The notes: generated by a model not told the origin, from the letters alone. A stretch of DNA of 64,000 nucleotides from Halobellus sp. Atlit-31R (GCA_003665935.1 QPLR01000002.1:1-64000), one strand, 5' to 3'; shown: positions 1 through 7,926, numbered from the stretch's first letter. Numbers and translations are program-made.

Positions 1-217
1 CCTCGAACTCCTCGCGACGCTGCTCGAAGGCGACGAACTCGGACGTACAGACGGGCGTGAAGTCGCCCGGATGACTGAACAGGACGAGCCACTGTCCCTC
101 GTAGTCGTCCGGAATCGTCAGTTCGCCATGGCTCGTCTCCACCGTGAGCTGCGGGAACTGATCGCCGATTCCGGGTGTCTCACCCGACTCGACCGCGTCT
201 GCTGTAGACTCTGACAT
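1..217 (-). CDS. Peroxiredoxin (1-Cys/Prx6-like), N-terminal part
   Basis: This gene starts at the ATG on the minus strand at 217 and runs off the left edge, so only about 72 residues are visible. Residues 42-62 hold the thioredoxin-fold peroxidatic signature, with Cys57 in PVCTSEF preceded by HPGDFT. This is the catalytic cysteine that reduces hydrogen peroxide and organic hydroperoxides in the AhpC/TSA superfamily; the [12 protein letters not shown] form is typical of Prx6-type enzymes. The first 20 residues are an acidic extension. A purine-rich stretch (aaggaaa) precedes the ATG, and an AT-rich promoter lies upstream. Whether a resolving cysteine exists cannot be seen because the C-terminus is outside the window. 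Confidence 0.9.
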   Translation of the reverse strand, partial: MSESTADAVESGETPGIGDQFPQLTVETSHGELTIPDDYEGQWLVLFSHPGDFTPVCTSEFVAFEQRREEFE

Positions 218-241
218 TGCAATTTTCCTTTCGATGGCTAC

Positions 242-250
242 GTATTAATT
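242..250 (-). promoter_or_regulatory. TATA-like box of the peroxiredoxin gene
   Basis: The minus-strand sequence aattaata lies about 25-30 bases upstream of the peroxiredoxin ATG, in a region far more AT-rich than its surroundings. The spacing fits an archaeal TATA box of a leaderless or nearly leaderless transcript. Assigned by position and composition only. Confidence 0.45.
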
Positions 251-319
251 GACCGTCGTACAAACAGATGTTTCTCGTTCTTATCTCTATCTCTCATAGA
301 AACAAGGAAAATTTGCATT

Positions 320-326
320 ATAAAAA
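320..326 (+). promoter_or_regulatory. TATA-like box pointing right, no clear gene
   Basis: The sequence tataaaa is a near-consensus archaeal TATA box on the plus strand. It points into the 3' end of the minus-strand CNNM/CorC gene. I see no convincing plus-strand gene there, so if active it would make an antisense or non-coding transcript. It may also be incidental to the AT-rich stretch. Confidence 0.3.
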
Positions 327-483
327 CTAATCTTTGTCAATGACAGATGAACTGTGCTGTCTGCTCGGAGGTGGACCGAACACGGGAACGAGGCAGCGAG
401 GCCACCGATTCCGGCGGCTAACCGCCCGCCGATCGCGACCCTTCAGAATGTGCGAGCGACGCTCTACCGGTCGGGGCTCGCGG

Positions 484-1965
484 CTACTCCCCCTGTGCCG
501 GCGACTCCGATGGCTCAACCTCGTCGACGGCCTCACCCTCGCCCTCGTCGGCCTCGGGCTCTTCGGGGGTCGTGATCCGCGCCTTCATAATTCGGGTGTT
601 GTCGACCTGTTCGATCCGGATGACGATCCCGTCGTAGGTGATCTCTTCGCCCTCCTCGACGAGTCGTCCGGCGCGGTTGAAGATGAAGCCGGCGAGCGTC
701 TCGAACTCCTCGCCCTCGGGGAGTTCGAGCCCGAGCATCTCGTTGACCTCGTCGATGTTGACCTCGCCGCGGACGAGCGTCTCCCGCTCGTCGAGCACCT
801 CGAAGGCCTCCTCCTCGTCGTCTTCGAGGATGTCGCCGACGATCTCCTCGACCATATCTTCGAGCGTCACGAGGCCCTCGGTGGTGCCGAACTCGTCGAT
901 GACGATGACCATCCGCAGGCGGTTGTCCTGGATCTCCGTCAGCAGTTCGTCGACGTTCTTCGACTCGGGGACGTGGAGCGTCGGCTGGACGATGTCGATG
1001 AGCGAGACCGGCCCTTCGCCGTAGTGCTTCTCACGCACCAGATCGCGGATCGTGACGATCCCGATGATGTTGTCGAGGTTACCGTCGTAGACGGGGACGC
1101 GCTCGTGGTCGGACTGCACGCACGTCTCGATGGCTTCGTCGACAGTCGCGTCCTTCGGGACGGCCGTCATATCGAGTCGCGGCGTCATCACCTCCTTTGC
1201 GATCGTCTGGTTGAACCGGAAGATCCGGTCGAGCATCTCCCGCTCCTCCTCCTCGATGACGCCCTCCCGCTCGCCCGTCTCGATGAGGTCCTGGATCTCG
1301 TCGCGGGTGATGTACGACGTCTCGATCGCCGAGCGACCGCCAGTCACCTTGTTGATTACGCGCGTGAGGTAGTCGAAGACGACGACCAGCGGCAGGAGGA
1401 CGTACTCGGAGTACTTCAGCGGTCGTGCGATGCGGAGCGCCCACGACTCGGTGTTCTCGACGGCGTAGGACTTCGGCGCGCTCTCGCCGAAGAGCAAGAC
1501 GAGCGTCGTGATCCCGAAGGTGGACACGAGCACCGCCGCGCCGGGATCGAAGTAGAGACTCACGATCGCCGTCGCGATCGACGACATCGCGATGTTGACG
1601 ATGTTGTTTCCGACGAGAATCGTGATCAGCAGCCGGTGCGGGTTGGCTTTGAGCTCGCCGACGATGCCGGCTCTCGGGACGCCGTCCTCGACGAGCGAGT
1701 CGATCCGGTGCTTCGCGAGCGAGAACATCGCAATCTCCGAGGAGGAGAAGAACGCCGAGAGAGCGATGAGGACGGCGATCGCGAGTGCGCCCGCGACGGT
1801 GACTGTCGCGTCGTTGATCGGGAGGGTCTGGAGGACCGAGGCGACGGCCGCCGAGGGATCGACGACACCGCCGGCTGGCTCGATAGTCGGCTGGACCGCT
1901 GTCCAGTCATCGATGCTGGGAGGTCGGTCGACGACGAGAGATGCGAGTGGCGGGGACAAACCCAT
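484..1965 (-). CDS. CNNM/CorC (hemolysin C) family membrane protein
   Basis: A 493-residue protein with the order DUF21 membrane domain (about residues 55-205), paired CBS domains (about 259-385, starting at EVMTPRLDM) and a CorC_HlyC domain (about 395-475), then an acidic tail. The first membrane helix carries the family motif FFSSSEIAMFSL near residues 72-82. Family members are magnesium or other divalent-cation transport proteins, with the CBS pair sensing Mg-ATP. The N-terminal 50 residues are an extra extracellular-side extension. An AT-rich motif at about 1990-2000 would give a near-leaderless start at 1965. It stands alone between the peroxiredoxin gene and the divergent glutaredoxin operon. 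The transported ion cannot be read from sequence. Confidence 0.92.
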   Translation of the reverse strand: MGLSPPLASLVVDRPPSIDDWTAVQPTIEPAGGVVDPSAAVASVLQTLPINDATVTVAGALAIAVLIALSAFFSSSEIAMFSLAKHRIDSLVEDGVPRAGIVGELKANPHRLLITILVGNNIVNIAMSSIATAIVSLYFDPGAAVLVSTFGITTLVLLFGESAPKSYAVENTESWALRIARPLKYSEYVLLPLVVVFDYLTRVINKVTGGRSAIETSYITRDEIQDLIETGEREGVIEEEEREMLDRIFRFNQTIAKEVMTPRLDMTAVPKDATVDEAIETCVQSDHERVPVYDGNLDNIIGIVTIRDLVREKHYGEGPVSLIDIVQPTLHVPESKNVDELLTEIQDNRLRMVIVIDEFGTTEGLVTLEDMVEEIVGDILEDDEEEAFEVLDERETLVRGEVNIDEVNEMLGLELPEGEEFETLAGFIFNRAGRLVEEGEEITYDGIVIRIEQVDNTRIMKARITTPEEPEADEGEGEAVDEVEPSESPAQGE

Positions 1966-2140
1966 ATAACTACGTCACCTTGTCTGGCCCCGGAATTAAG
2001 AGTTACTCTCGTTTCACCGGCGCCGCCCCAACTCGCGACCGATTCCCCCGCCGCCCGGGAGTCCTATGCCCCGTTCGGCGACCCTCTGTTCGGGGGCGTC
2101 GGTCCGACAGCGTTACGGACGCCTCGTTCGTACCGCGTCT

Positions 2141-2410
2141 ATGAGCGATTCGGATCCACACATAACGCTGTATCGGCTCCAGGCGTGCCCGTTCTGCGAG
2201 CGGGTCGTCAGAGTTCTCGACGAACTCGACCTGCCGTACCGCTCCCGCTTCGTCGAGCCGATGCACGCCGACCGCGACGTCGTCAAACGCGTCTCGGGGA
2301 CGCGGGTCGTCCCGGCGATCGTCGACGAACGGACCGGCGTCAAGATGGCCGAATCGGCGAACATCGTCGAGTACCTGACGAAGACCTACGGCGACGGGGG
2401 TGCCGCCTGA
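2141..2410 (+). CDS. Glutaredoxin/GST-N-like thioredoxin-fold protein, CPFC
   Basis: An 89-residue protein with a dithiol active site ACPFCERV (Cys16, Cys19) and the cis-proline region RVVPAIVD, both hallmarks of glutaredoxins and GST N-terminal domains. The start is set at MSDSDPHITLY because the conserved first strand follows directly; in-frame codons upstream have no family counterpart. The stop codon overlaps the ATG of the next gene (TGATG), so the two are probably translationally coupled. It is paralogous to the gene at 52754 (shared KRVSG..RVVP/RIVP block). Haloarchaea use gamma-glutamylcysteine instead of glutathione, so the physiological reductant is unclear. Likely role: thiol-disulfide exchange. 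Confidence 0.85.
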   Translation: MSDSDPHITLYRLQACPFCERVVRVLDELDLPYRSRFVEPMHADRDVVKRVSGTRVVPAIVDERTGVKMAESANIVEYLTKTYGDGGAA

Positions 2411-2919
2411 TGCTCGACTTCGAGGTCGTCTCGCTGCCGGAGACGGATCACCCGGAGGTCGGCGACACCGCACCCGACTTCACGCGGCCGCTGGTGACCG
2501 ACGAGTACTGGGAGGACGCGTCGCTGTCGTCGGTCGTCGCCGACGGGCCGACGCTACTAGTCTTCCATCCGATGGACGGCGCGTTCCCGGCGACGTACAT
2601 CTGGAAACAGCTCGAAGAGCACGACCTCGCCGCCGAGGTCCAGACCGCCGGCGTCTCGATCTCCTCGCCGTACGAGCACACGACGCTCCTCGAGGAACGA
2701 CCCGCCGCCACGCAGCTCTTCTCCGACCCCGCCGCCGACGTCGCCGCACAGTACGGCGTCGAGCACGATCTCGACGGGATGGCCGGCGTGACGGAGCACC
2801 GCCCCGCCGTCTTCCTGCTCGACGAGTCGCGGACGGTCCGATACGCCTGGGTCGCCGAGGAGTGGCCCGCCTTCCCCGACTACGAGGCAGTCGCGGCCGC
2901 GATCGACGAGCACGTCTGA
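2410..2919 (+). CDS. Peroxiredoxin-like (AhpC/TSA fold) protein without cysteine
   Basis: A 169-residue redoxin-fold protein. The N-terminal block VGDTAPDFTRPLVT and the strand TLLVFHPMDGAFPATY match AhpC/TSA proteins, but the position of the peroxidatic Cys is occupied by non-cysteine residues and the whole protein contains no cysteine. It therefore cannot act as a classical peroxidase. Its ATG overlaps the stop of the preceding CPFC glutaredoxin gene, implying a joint function: a scaffold, chaperone or binding partner are possible. Cysteine-less redoxin-domain proteins of this kind are known in haloarchaea without assigned function. The fold call is firm; the role is open. Confidence 0.8.
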   Translation: MLDFEVVSLPETDHPEVGDTAPDFTRPLVTDEYWEDASLSSVVADGPTLLVFHPMDGAFPATYIWKQLEEHDLAAEVQTAGVSISSPYEHTTLLEERPAATQLFSDPAADVAAQYGVEHDLDGMAGVTEHRPAVFLLDESRTVRYAWVAEEWPAFPDYEAVAAAIDEHV

Positions 2920-3042
2920 GCCGCACTCGCCGCGGCCGCGCGGGTGCCGAGAGAGGCGGTCCGAGAGCCGTCGGAGGCGACGCAGTCGCCAGTGTTCCGG
3001 ATCCACCACGCTCTTGCTGACTGACGCCGTCGATACCAGTAG

Positions 3043-3696
3043 ATGACGGGGTTCGACGAGACGCCTGACGGACGGATCGACGCTGCACTCGACCAGGCGG
3101 CCGCCGCAATCGCGCGCGGTGAGGCCGTCGTCTACCCGACCGAGACCGTCTACGGACTCGGCGCGGACGCCGCCGACCCCGACGCGGTCGAACGCGTCTT
3201 CGATACGAAACGGCGCGATCGGACGAAGCCACTCTCGATGGGCGTCCCGACGATCACCGCTGCACAGCGCTATACGCTGCCGAGCGAGCGCGCACTCAGG
3301 TTTATGCGGGCGTTCCTCCCCGGTCCGGTCACCGTCGTCGTCGAACGCGACCCGTCGCTCCCGGACCTGCTCACCGCCGGCCGCGACCGGGTCGGGGTCC
3401 GCATCCCGGACCACGAGGTCGCCCTGGCGCTCTTCGAGCGCGTCGCCCCGACACCCGTGACGGCGACGAGCGCGAACGTCAGCGGCTCTCCGAGCGTCAC
3501 GGACGTCTCGATGCTGGATCCGGAGCTCCGGGCGTCGGTGGGAGCCGTCGTCGACGTCGGCCCGCTGCCGGGTACCGAGAGCACGGTCGTCGATCCCGAG
3601 CGGAACGTCGTCCACCGCCGCGGCGCGATGGCCGACGCGATCGTCGCGTGGCTCACCGACGAGACCGGCTCCGAGCCGGTCGTCGACGACGCCTGA
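3043..3696 (+). CDS. tsaC: L-threonylcarbamoyladenylate synthase (Sua5/YciO/TsaC)
   Basis: A 217-residue single-domain YrdC-fold protein. It makes threonylcarbamoyl-AMP from threonine, bicarbonate and ATP, the first step of t6A37 tRNA modification. The signature PTETVYGLG is at residues 32-40, followed by KRRDRTKPLSMGV and the SANVSG block near residues 143-148. It lacks the extra C-terminal Sua5 domain, so it is TsaC-length rather than full Sua5. The window also encodes e-MtaB (38109), which methylthiolates the same t6A37, so two steps of one modification pathway are present though unlinked. It follows the redoxin gene after a 123-base gap and converges with the Cas4-like gene. Confidence 0.92.
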   Translation: MTGFDETPDGRIDAALDQAAAAIARGEAVVYPTETVYGLGADAADPDAVERVFDTKRRDRTKPLSMGVPTITAAQRYTLPSERALRFMRAFLPGPVTVVVERDPSLPDLLTAGRDRVGVRIPDHEVALALFERVAPTPVTATSANVSGSPSVTDVSMLDPELRASVGAVVDVGPLPGTESTVVDPERNVVHRRGAMADAIVAWLTDETGSEPVVDDA

Positions 3697-3711
3697 CCGA
3701 GCGGGGCCGAC

Positions 3712-4416
3712 TCAGCCGAGTCCGAGCATCGTCTTCAGCGAACGGGTTTTCGTCCCGCAGGTCGTCCGGTAGTCGCAGGCGTCGCACTTCGCCTCGTCGC
3801 TGATTCGCGCGGGCACGCCCTCCATCGATTTGACCGTCCACAGCGTCCGCCGGTAGGCGCTCTTCGCCCGCGTCGTCAGCCGGACCGTCCGCACGACGCC
3901 GTGGGACGGATACTCGACGAGCGCGCGCGGGATCTCGCGGCCGCGCTCCCACGCGAGCGCCTTCGCGACGCCGACGGCGCGCACGCGCTGCGGCTCCCAG
4001 ACGCCCCGCGGCGGCGGATCACCGGGCGAGACGACGGTCGGCGTCGGGGCCGGCGAAGCGGCCGCGTCACCGTCCGGGGCCGGATCGAGGAGTTTGTGCG
4101 CGACGCCGTGGCAGTCGCGCCCCCGGAGAAACGCGTCGCAGTCGGTCGGGTCGGCGAGACGCTCGTAGTCGTCGCGCGCCGCGAGCGTCGCCAGATTGTC
4201 CCGATAGGTCGCTGTGGACACTGCCAGAGGGCGCTCGCGAAGTTCTCGGTCGGATGCTGTCCGGAGCATCTCGTACTCGAATGCGAGGTCCCGCACCGCG
4301 TCGACGGCCGGCGGCGGTTCGTGGTCGTCGTCGCGGCGGGCGTAGTAGAGCTGTCGCGGGCAGTACGCCGCGCGAGCGAGATGTGAGATCGGGATCGTCT
4401 CGGACGGTGAAGGCAC
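3712..4416 (-). CDS. Orphan Cas4-like (PD-(D/E)XK / Fe-S) protein
   Basis: A 234-residue protein with the Cas4/RecB-like cysteine layout: one N-terminal Cys (Cys19 in YCPRQLYY) and a C-terminal trio Cys211, Cys214, Cys220 (CDACDYRTTC), expected to bind a 4Fe-4S cluster. Cas4 proteins are nucleases that help acquire CRISPR spacers, but no cas genes or repeats are in this window. The segment PRALVEYPSHG sits where the nuclease core should be, but I do not see a clear E-x-K triad, so activity may be lost or altered. The middle (about residues 120-150) holds a proline-rich insert. It could instead take part in DNA repair. Neighbours (TsaC, FKBP) give no functional hint. Confidence 0.75.
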   Translation of the reverse strand: MPSPSETIPISHLARAAYCPRQLYYARRDDDHEPPPAVDAVRDLAFEYEMLRTASDRELRERPLAVSTATYRDNLATLAARDDYERLADPTDCDAFLRGRDCHGVAHKLLDPAPDGDAAASPAPTPTVVSPGDPPPRGVWEPQRVRAVGVAKALAWERGREIPRALVEYPSHGVVRTVRLTTRAKSAYRRTLWTVKSMEGVPARISDEAKCDACDYRTTCGTKTRSLKTMLGLG

Positions 4417-4484
4417 GGGCGGGCTGGCCGCGGCTCCGTACTTGAACTCTGGGCCGGCGGTCCGTCCACGGCAAGCGACCGCCG

Positions 4485-4964
4485 CTACTCGCGCTCCCGC
4501 CCGACGACTTCGATGTCGAACACGAGTGTCTTCCCCGCGAGCTCGTGGTTGAAGTCGACTTCGACCGTCTCTTCGCGGACGGCGACGACGTCGCCGTGGA
4601 GGCCGTTCTGCGCGTGGACGTGCAGGCCGACCTCGGGAGGCTCACCGACCATCCCCTCGAACGTCTCCCGGTCGTACTCGCGGAGTCGATCCGAGTCGAC
4701 GTCCCCGTACGCCGCGTCCGGCGGAATCTCTACCGTGCGCTCGTCGCCGACGCTCAGTCCGCGGACGGCGTCGTCCAGTCCCCGAATCACCTCGCCGTCG
4801 CCGACGGTGAACGAGAGCGGCCCGTAGTCGCTCGCCGTCCGATCTTCGGCCGCGGCGAGTCCGGACTCGGTCGCGACTGCGTACTTCGAGGTCCCGAAGA
4901 CGGTTCCGTCCTCGAATCGGCCCACGTACTCGATCGCGACCCGATCACCCGTCTGGATTCCCAT
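4485..4964 (-). CDS. FKBP-type peptidyl-prolyl cis-trans isomerase (SlyD-like)
   Basis: A 159-residue protein catalysing proline cis-trans isomerisation during folding. The FKBP core (YVGRFEDGTVFGTS, VIRGLDDAVRGLSVGDERTVEIPPDAAYGD) is split by an insert-in-flap segment, as in archaeal short FKBPs and SlyD, and the protein ends VDFNHELAGKTLVFDIEVV, the usual second half. The start MGIQTGDRVAIEY at 4964 matches family length; the reading frame stays open upstream but that extension has no family features. A divergent DoxX gene lies 129 bases away. No histidine-rich tail like that of bacterial SlyD is present. Confidence 0.92.
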   Translation of the reverse strand: MGIQTGDRVAIEYVGRFEDGTVFGTSKYAVATESGLAAAEDRTASDYGPLSFTVGDGEVIRGLDDAVRGLSVGDERTVEIPPDAAYGDVDSDRLREYDRETFEGMVGEPPEVGLHVHAQNGLHGDVVAVREETVEVDFNHELAGKTLVFDIEVVGRERE

Positions 4965-5063
4965 AGTCGGGTGTGGCCGGCGGATCGACAATACACTGTC
5001 GACCCCCGACCGCATCGGACGTCGCCGTGGGTGGCACGCGCCGGGCACTGATCCCGACAGAAC

Positions 5064-5071
5064 GCTTATAA
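5064..5071 (+). promoter_or_regulatory. TATA box for the DoxX-like gene
   Basis: The motif cttataac is centred about 27 bases upstream of the ATG at 5094, the spacing expected for a leaderless haloarchaeal transcript. Confidence 0.5.
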
Positions 5072-5093
5072 CTTCCCGCGAGACATCGTCGAT

Positions 5094-5498
5094 ATGGCAG
5101 ACGATACCGACAGTGCCGACCCCGAGGGCGGCTGCGACGCCCCCTCCAGAGTCGGCCGACTGCTGCTCGGACTCGGACTCGCACTGCAGGCGTCGGAGGA
5201 CTTCCGCGATATGGACGACACGGTCGAGTACGCCGAATCCGCGGGCGTCCCGATGCCGGACGTCGCTGCGCCGTTCGCGTCGGGGATGATGCTCGTCGCC
5301 GGTCTCGGCGTCGCGTTCTGGCGACTCCCGCGGATCGCGACGGGTGCGGCCGTCACGTTTCTGGCGGTCGTGACCGCGACGATGCACGACTTCTGGAACG
5401 CCGACGAGGACTCCCGCAGCGGCGAACGGCTCGCGTTCTTCGGCAACCTCGCGATGCTCGGAGGCGCGCTCGTGTTCCTGCGCGAGGCGTACAAGTAG
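5094..5498 (+). CDS. DoxX family membrane protein
   Basis: A 134-residue protein with four predicted membrane helices: RVGRLLLGLGLALQASEDF near residue 20, a second around residues 60-78, a third around 85-102 and a last at the C-terminus (FFGNLAMLGGALVFLREAY). The pattern GxxLxxxGxxxxxR/HDFW is that of DoxX proteins, small quinone-linked or oxidoreductase-associated membrane proteins. Its first 18 residues are an acidic soluble tail. Monocistronic, leaderless by promoter spacing. The family assignment is moderate; the reaction is not known. Confidence 0.72.
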   Translation: MADDTDSADPEGGCDAPSRVGRLLLGLGLALQASEDFRDMDDTVEYAESAGVPMPDVAAPFASGMMLVAGLGVAFWRLPRIATGAAVTFLAVVTATMHDFWNADEDSRSGERLAFFGNLAMLGGALVFLREAYK

Positions 5499-5604
5499 TC
5501 GGGCGGGGCCTACGAGCGAGTTGTACTGCTCTGTCAGCGCTACTGCAGCCGGCCGCTGGCAGCCTCCCGACGGCCACCTGTCGCGCGGCTGCCGGCGCTG
5601 AACG

Positions 5605-5639
5605 CCGGTCTCCGGTCTCCGGTCTCCGTTCACCGTTCA
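5605..5639. repeat. Heptanucleotide tandem repeat, 5 units
   Basis: Three perfect units of ccggtct (5605-5625) are followed by two units of ccgttca (5626-5639) with the same 7-base period. The last unit overlaps the stop codon of the minus-strand membrane protein gene. It lies between the convergent DoxX-like and membrane-protein genes, so it is in 3' intergenic DNA and could vary by slippage. Confidence 0.8.
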
Positions 5640-5933
5640 CTGAGAGCGGTCGTCGTCCGCAGCGCGCTCTGCGGAGCCGGAGTCCGCCCGAGAGAGGGAG
5701 AGCGGGCTGCCGAGAGCGTACTTCGCTATCTGGTAGATCGTGACGGCGAAGAGCAAAAGCAGCGCGAGATCGAGCACGTACAGTTCTACGAACTCGACCG
5801 CGGAGATCTCTGACAGCGTAATCTCTCCGAGCAGAAACAGCGCTTCGAGCGTAGCCACCAGAATCAGCGCCGGAGTGAACAGGACCAACAGAATGATCAG
5901 GATCACGCTGAGGCGCTGCCACGGCTGGTTCAT
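5637..5933 (-). CDS. Small two-helix membrane protein, unknown function
   Basis: A 98-residue protein. Two strongly hydrophobic segments (about residues 8-33 and 49-68) are joined by a short acidic loop and followed by a polar, Ser/Asp-rich cytoplasmic-type tail. The ATG at 5933 gives the protein MNQPWQRLSVILIILLVLF; longer in-frame starts would add a basic non-membrane segment that looks non-coding. It diverges from the FNT-Usp gene with only 59 bases between starts, so the two probably share one promoter region. I do not recognise a family. Confidence 0.65.
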   Translation of the reverse strand: MNQPWQRLSVILIILLVLFTPALILVATLEALFLLGEITLSEISAVEFVELYVLDLALLLLFAVTIYQIAKYALGSPLSLSRADSGSAERAADDDRSQ

Positions 5934-5992
5934 ACTCACACCCCGTTCGGAAGCATTAAAAAGCACCCGACGGAAATAGAATCTCAGTATTT

Positions 5993-7804
5993 GTGACCTC
6001 CAAACGAGACACCGATGCGCCGTCGGAAAGTGAGAGCGTCCGCGAGGCGGTCGAGCAGTCCCGGAGCGGCGCACCGGCTGTGGGGTCGGTCGTTCGGGAC
6101 CGGTTCACCTCCGACGAGATCTTCCAGCGGATCGTCGCAGCGGCGGACGAAGAGATCACGTCCGGGAGCCGTGAGCTGTTCTTCAGTGCGCTCGCGGCGG
6201 GATTCGCCATCTCGATCACCTTCCTGCTGTACGCGTCGCTGACGGCGTCGACCGACGGCCACGAAGTTCTGAGTGCGATGCTCTATCCGCTCGGATTCAT
6301 CTACATCATCATCGGTGGCTACCAACTCTACACCGAGAACACGCTCCCGCCGGTGGCGCTGACGCTGGAACGGCTCGCGAGCGTTCCGGCACTGCTCCGC
6401 AACTGGATCGTGGTGCTCACAGGCAACTTCGCCGGTGGTGCGGTGGGCGCTGCCACCCTCGCTTACGGCGGTGTCCTCTCGCCGGAGGGAGCGACGGCGG
6501 CGCTGCGCCTCGCTCAGAAGGGGATCGAGACGGAGTCCGGAACGCTGTTCGTCAAGGCGGCCTTCGCCGGTCTGATCGTGGCCGGTGTCGTGTGGGTCGA
6601 GTACGCCTCGCGGGACACCATCTCCCGCATCGCGGTTGTCTACTTGGCGTTTCTCGCGATCCCGATGGGGAACCTCTTCCACGTCGTCGTCTCGTTCACC
6701 GAGATGCTCTATCTCGTCTTCCGGAACGACCTCGCGCTCTGGATCGGACTCTCGGAGTTCGTTCTTCCAGTCCTCGTCGGTAACACCGTCGGCGGCGTCG
6801 TGCTCGTCACGGTCGTCAACTACTTTCAGACGACCGAGTCCCGGCTCGAATCGGCCCGGTTCGAGGGCGCTTCCCGACAGCTCTCGACGCGGGAGTGGCT
6901 CCTGGGCGGCCTCGCCGGCCGTTCCTACGTCCCGCTCGTCGACACGACCACCCACACTACGGAGTCCGCCGACTACCGCATCGTCGTCCCGATCGCCAAC
7001 CCACGGACGGAGTCTCCGCTCCTCGAACTCGCCTGTCAGATCGCCAGCACCCACGACAACGCAACCGTCCACACGGTCCACGTCGTTCAAGTTCCGGAGG
7101 CCACCCGCGCGTACGGCCCACAACAGCGGCAGCGGATCGTCGCCGAGTCCAACGATCTCTTCGACGACGTCCGTGACCACGTCGGCTCTTACGACGTCGG
7201 CTACGAGTGTTCGACGGTCGTCTCACACCGTTCGTTCGAGGAGATCTTCGACATCGCCCGGCGGAAGAACGCCGACCTCACGCTGCTGAACTGGGGCGAC
7301 GACCGGATCTGGAGCGCCGTCCGTACCGAGCGGCCGCTGACCGAGTTGACGAACCGGCTGCCTTCGGACTTCCTCGTGCTGCGAGACCGAGATCTGGACG
7401 AATCGAAGATCCTCCTGCCGGTCACGCAAACCCCCCACGCGGACCTGAGCGCGGAAGTCGCCTCCAGCCTCCGGACGGCCGTCGGCTCCTCGGTGACGCT
7501 TCTGCACGTCGTCGATAGCCCCGAGGAACGCGAGCGCGGCGAGGAGTTTCTGGCGGACTGGGCGAGCGAGCGCGGTCTGGGCGACGCCGAGTTCGTCGTC
7601 GACGACTCGGGCGACGTCGAGCGTGCGATCGAACGCGAGGCGCGAGACCACACGCTGTTGGTGGTGGGTGCGACCGAACGGGGGCTGCTCACGCGGCTCG
7701 TCACCGGAACGCTCCACTTCAAAATCGTCGAGGACGCGGAGTGCTCTGTCCTGCTCGCAGAGCGATCGAAGGCCCGTACCTTCCTCGGGCGGCTGTTCGG
7801 ATAA
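5993..7804 (+). CDS. FNT (formate/nitrite) channel fused to two UspA domains
   Basis: A 603-residue fusion beginning at GTG 5993. Residues 40-80 begin the FNT channel domain (LFFSALAAGFAISITF), which continues through about residue 280 with FNT-like segments YPLGFIYIIIGGYQLYTENT and NWIVVLTGNFAGG. FNT pentamers conduct formate, nitrite, acetate or hydrosulfide. After a linker come two universal-stress domains: about 324-455 (YRIVVPIANPRTES) and 469-600 (KILLPVTQTPH, ending with the nucleotide-binding loop GATERGLLTRLVTGT). Only the second keeps a convincing ATP-binding glycine pattern. The layout suggests a channel gated or tuned by a nucleotide-binding cytoplasmic module. The substrate cannot be read from sequence. 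Confidence 0.88.
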   Translation: MTSKRDTDAPSESESVREAVEQSRSGAPAVGSVVRDRFTSDEIFQRIVAAADEEITSGSRELFFSALAAGFAISITFLLYASLTASTDGHEVLSAMLYPLGFIYIIIGGYQLYTENTLPPVALTLERLASVPALLRNWIVVLTGNFAGGAVGAATLAYGGVLSPEGATAALRLAQKGIETESGTLFVKAAFAGLIVAGVVWVEYASRDTISRIAVVYLAFLAIPMGNLFHVVVSFTEMLYLVFRNDLALWIGLSEFVLPVLVGNTVGGVVLVTVVNYFQTTESRLESARFEGASRQLSTREWLLGGLAGRSYVPLVDTTTHTTESADYRIVVPIANPRTESPLLELACQIASTHDNATVHTVHVVQVPEATRAYGPQQRQRIVAESNDLFDDVRDHVGSYDVGYECSTVVSHRSFEEIFDIARRKNADLTLLNWGDDRIWSAVRTERPLTELTNRLPSDFLVLRDRDLDESKILLPVTQTPHADLSAEVASSLRTAVGSSVTLLHVVDSPEERERGEEFLADWASERGLGDAEFVVDDSGDVERAIEREARDHTLLVVGATERGLLTRLVTGTLHFKIVEDAECSVLLAERSKARTFLGRLFG

Positions 7805-7806
7805 GC

Positions 7807-7853
7807 GAGGCTTCGGAGCCGGTCGATAGTACGTGAGGCTTCGGAGCCGGTCG
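7807..7853. repeat. Two 19-bp direct repeats with small hairpins
   Basis: The 19-base unit at 7807-7825 recurs exactly at 7835-7853. Each contains ggct-tcgg-agcc, a 4-bp stem with a TCGG tetraloop. They lie directly after the stop codon of the FNT-Usp gene and may act in transcript ending or stability. Confidence 0.7.
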
Positions 7854-7926
7854 CTGTCTGTTTCTTGTCCTTCAGGTGGAGTCGCCGCACGGCTGTAGCG
7901 CTCGCGAGTCGTTCGCGCCGCAGAGA

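Noticed and set aside
334-2919. 861-codon plus-strand open frame covering the CNNM gene antisense
   Set aside because: It has no family features before the redoxin part at 2410. High-GC DNA opens long frames antisense to genes; the minus-strand gene has clear domains.
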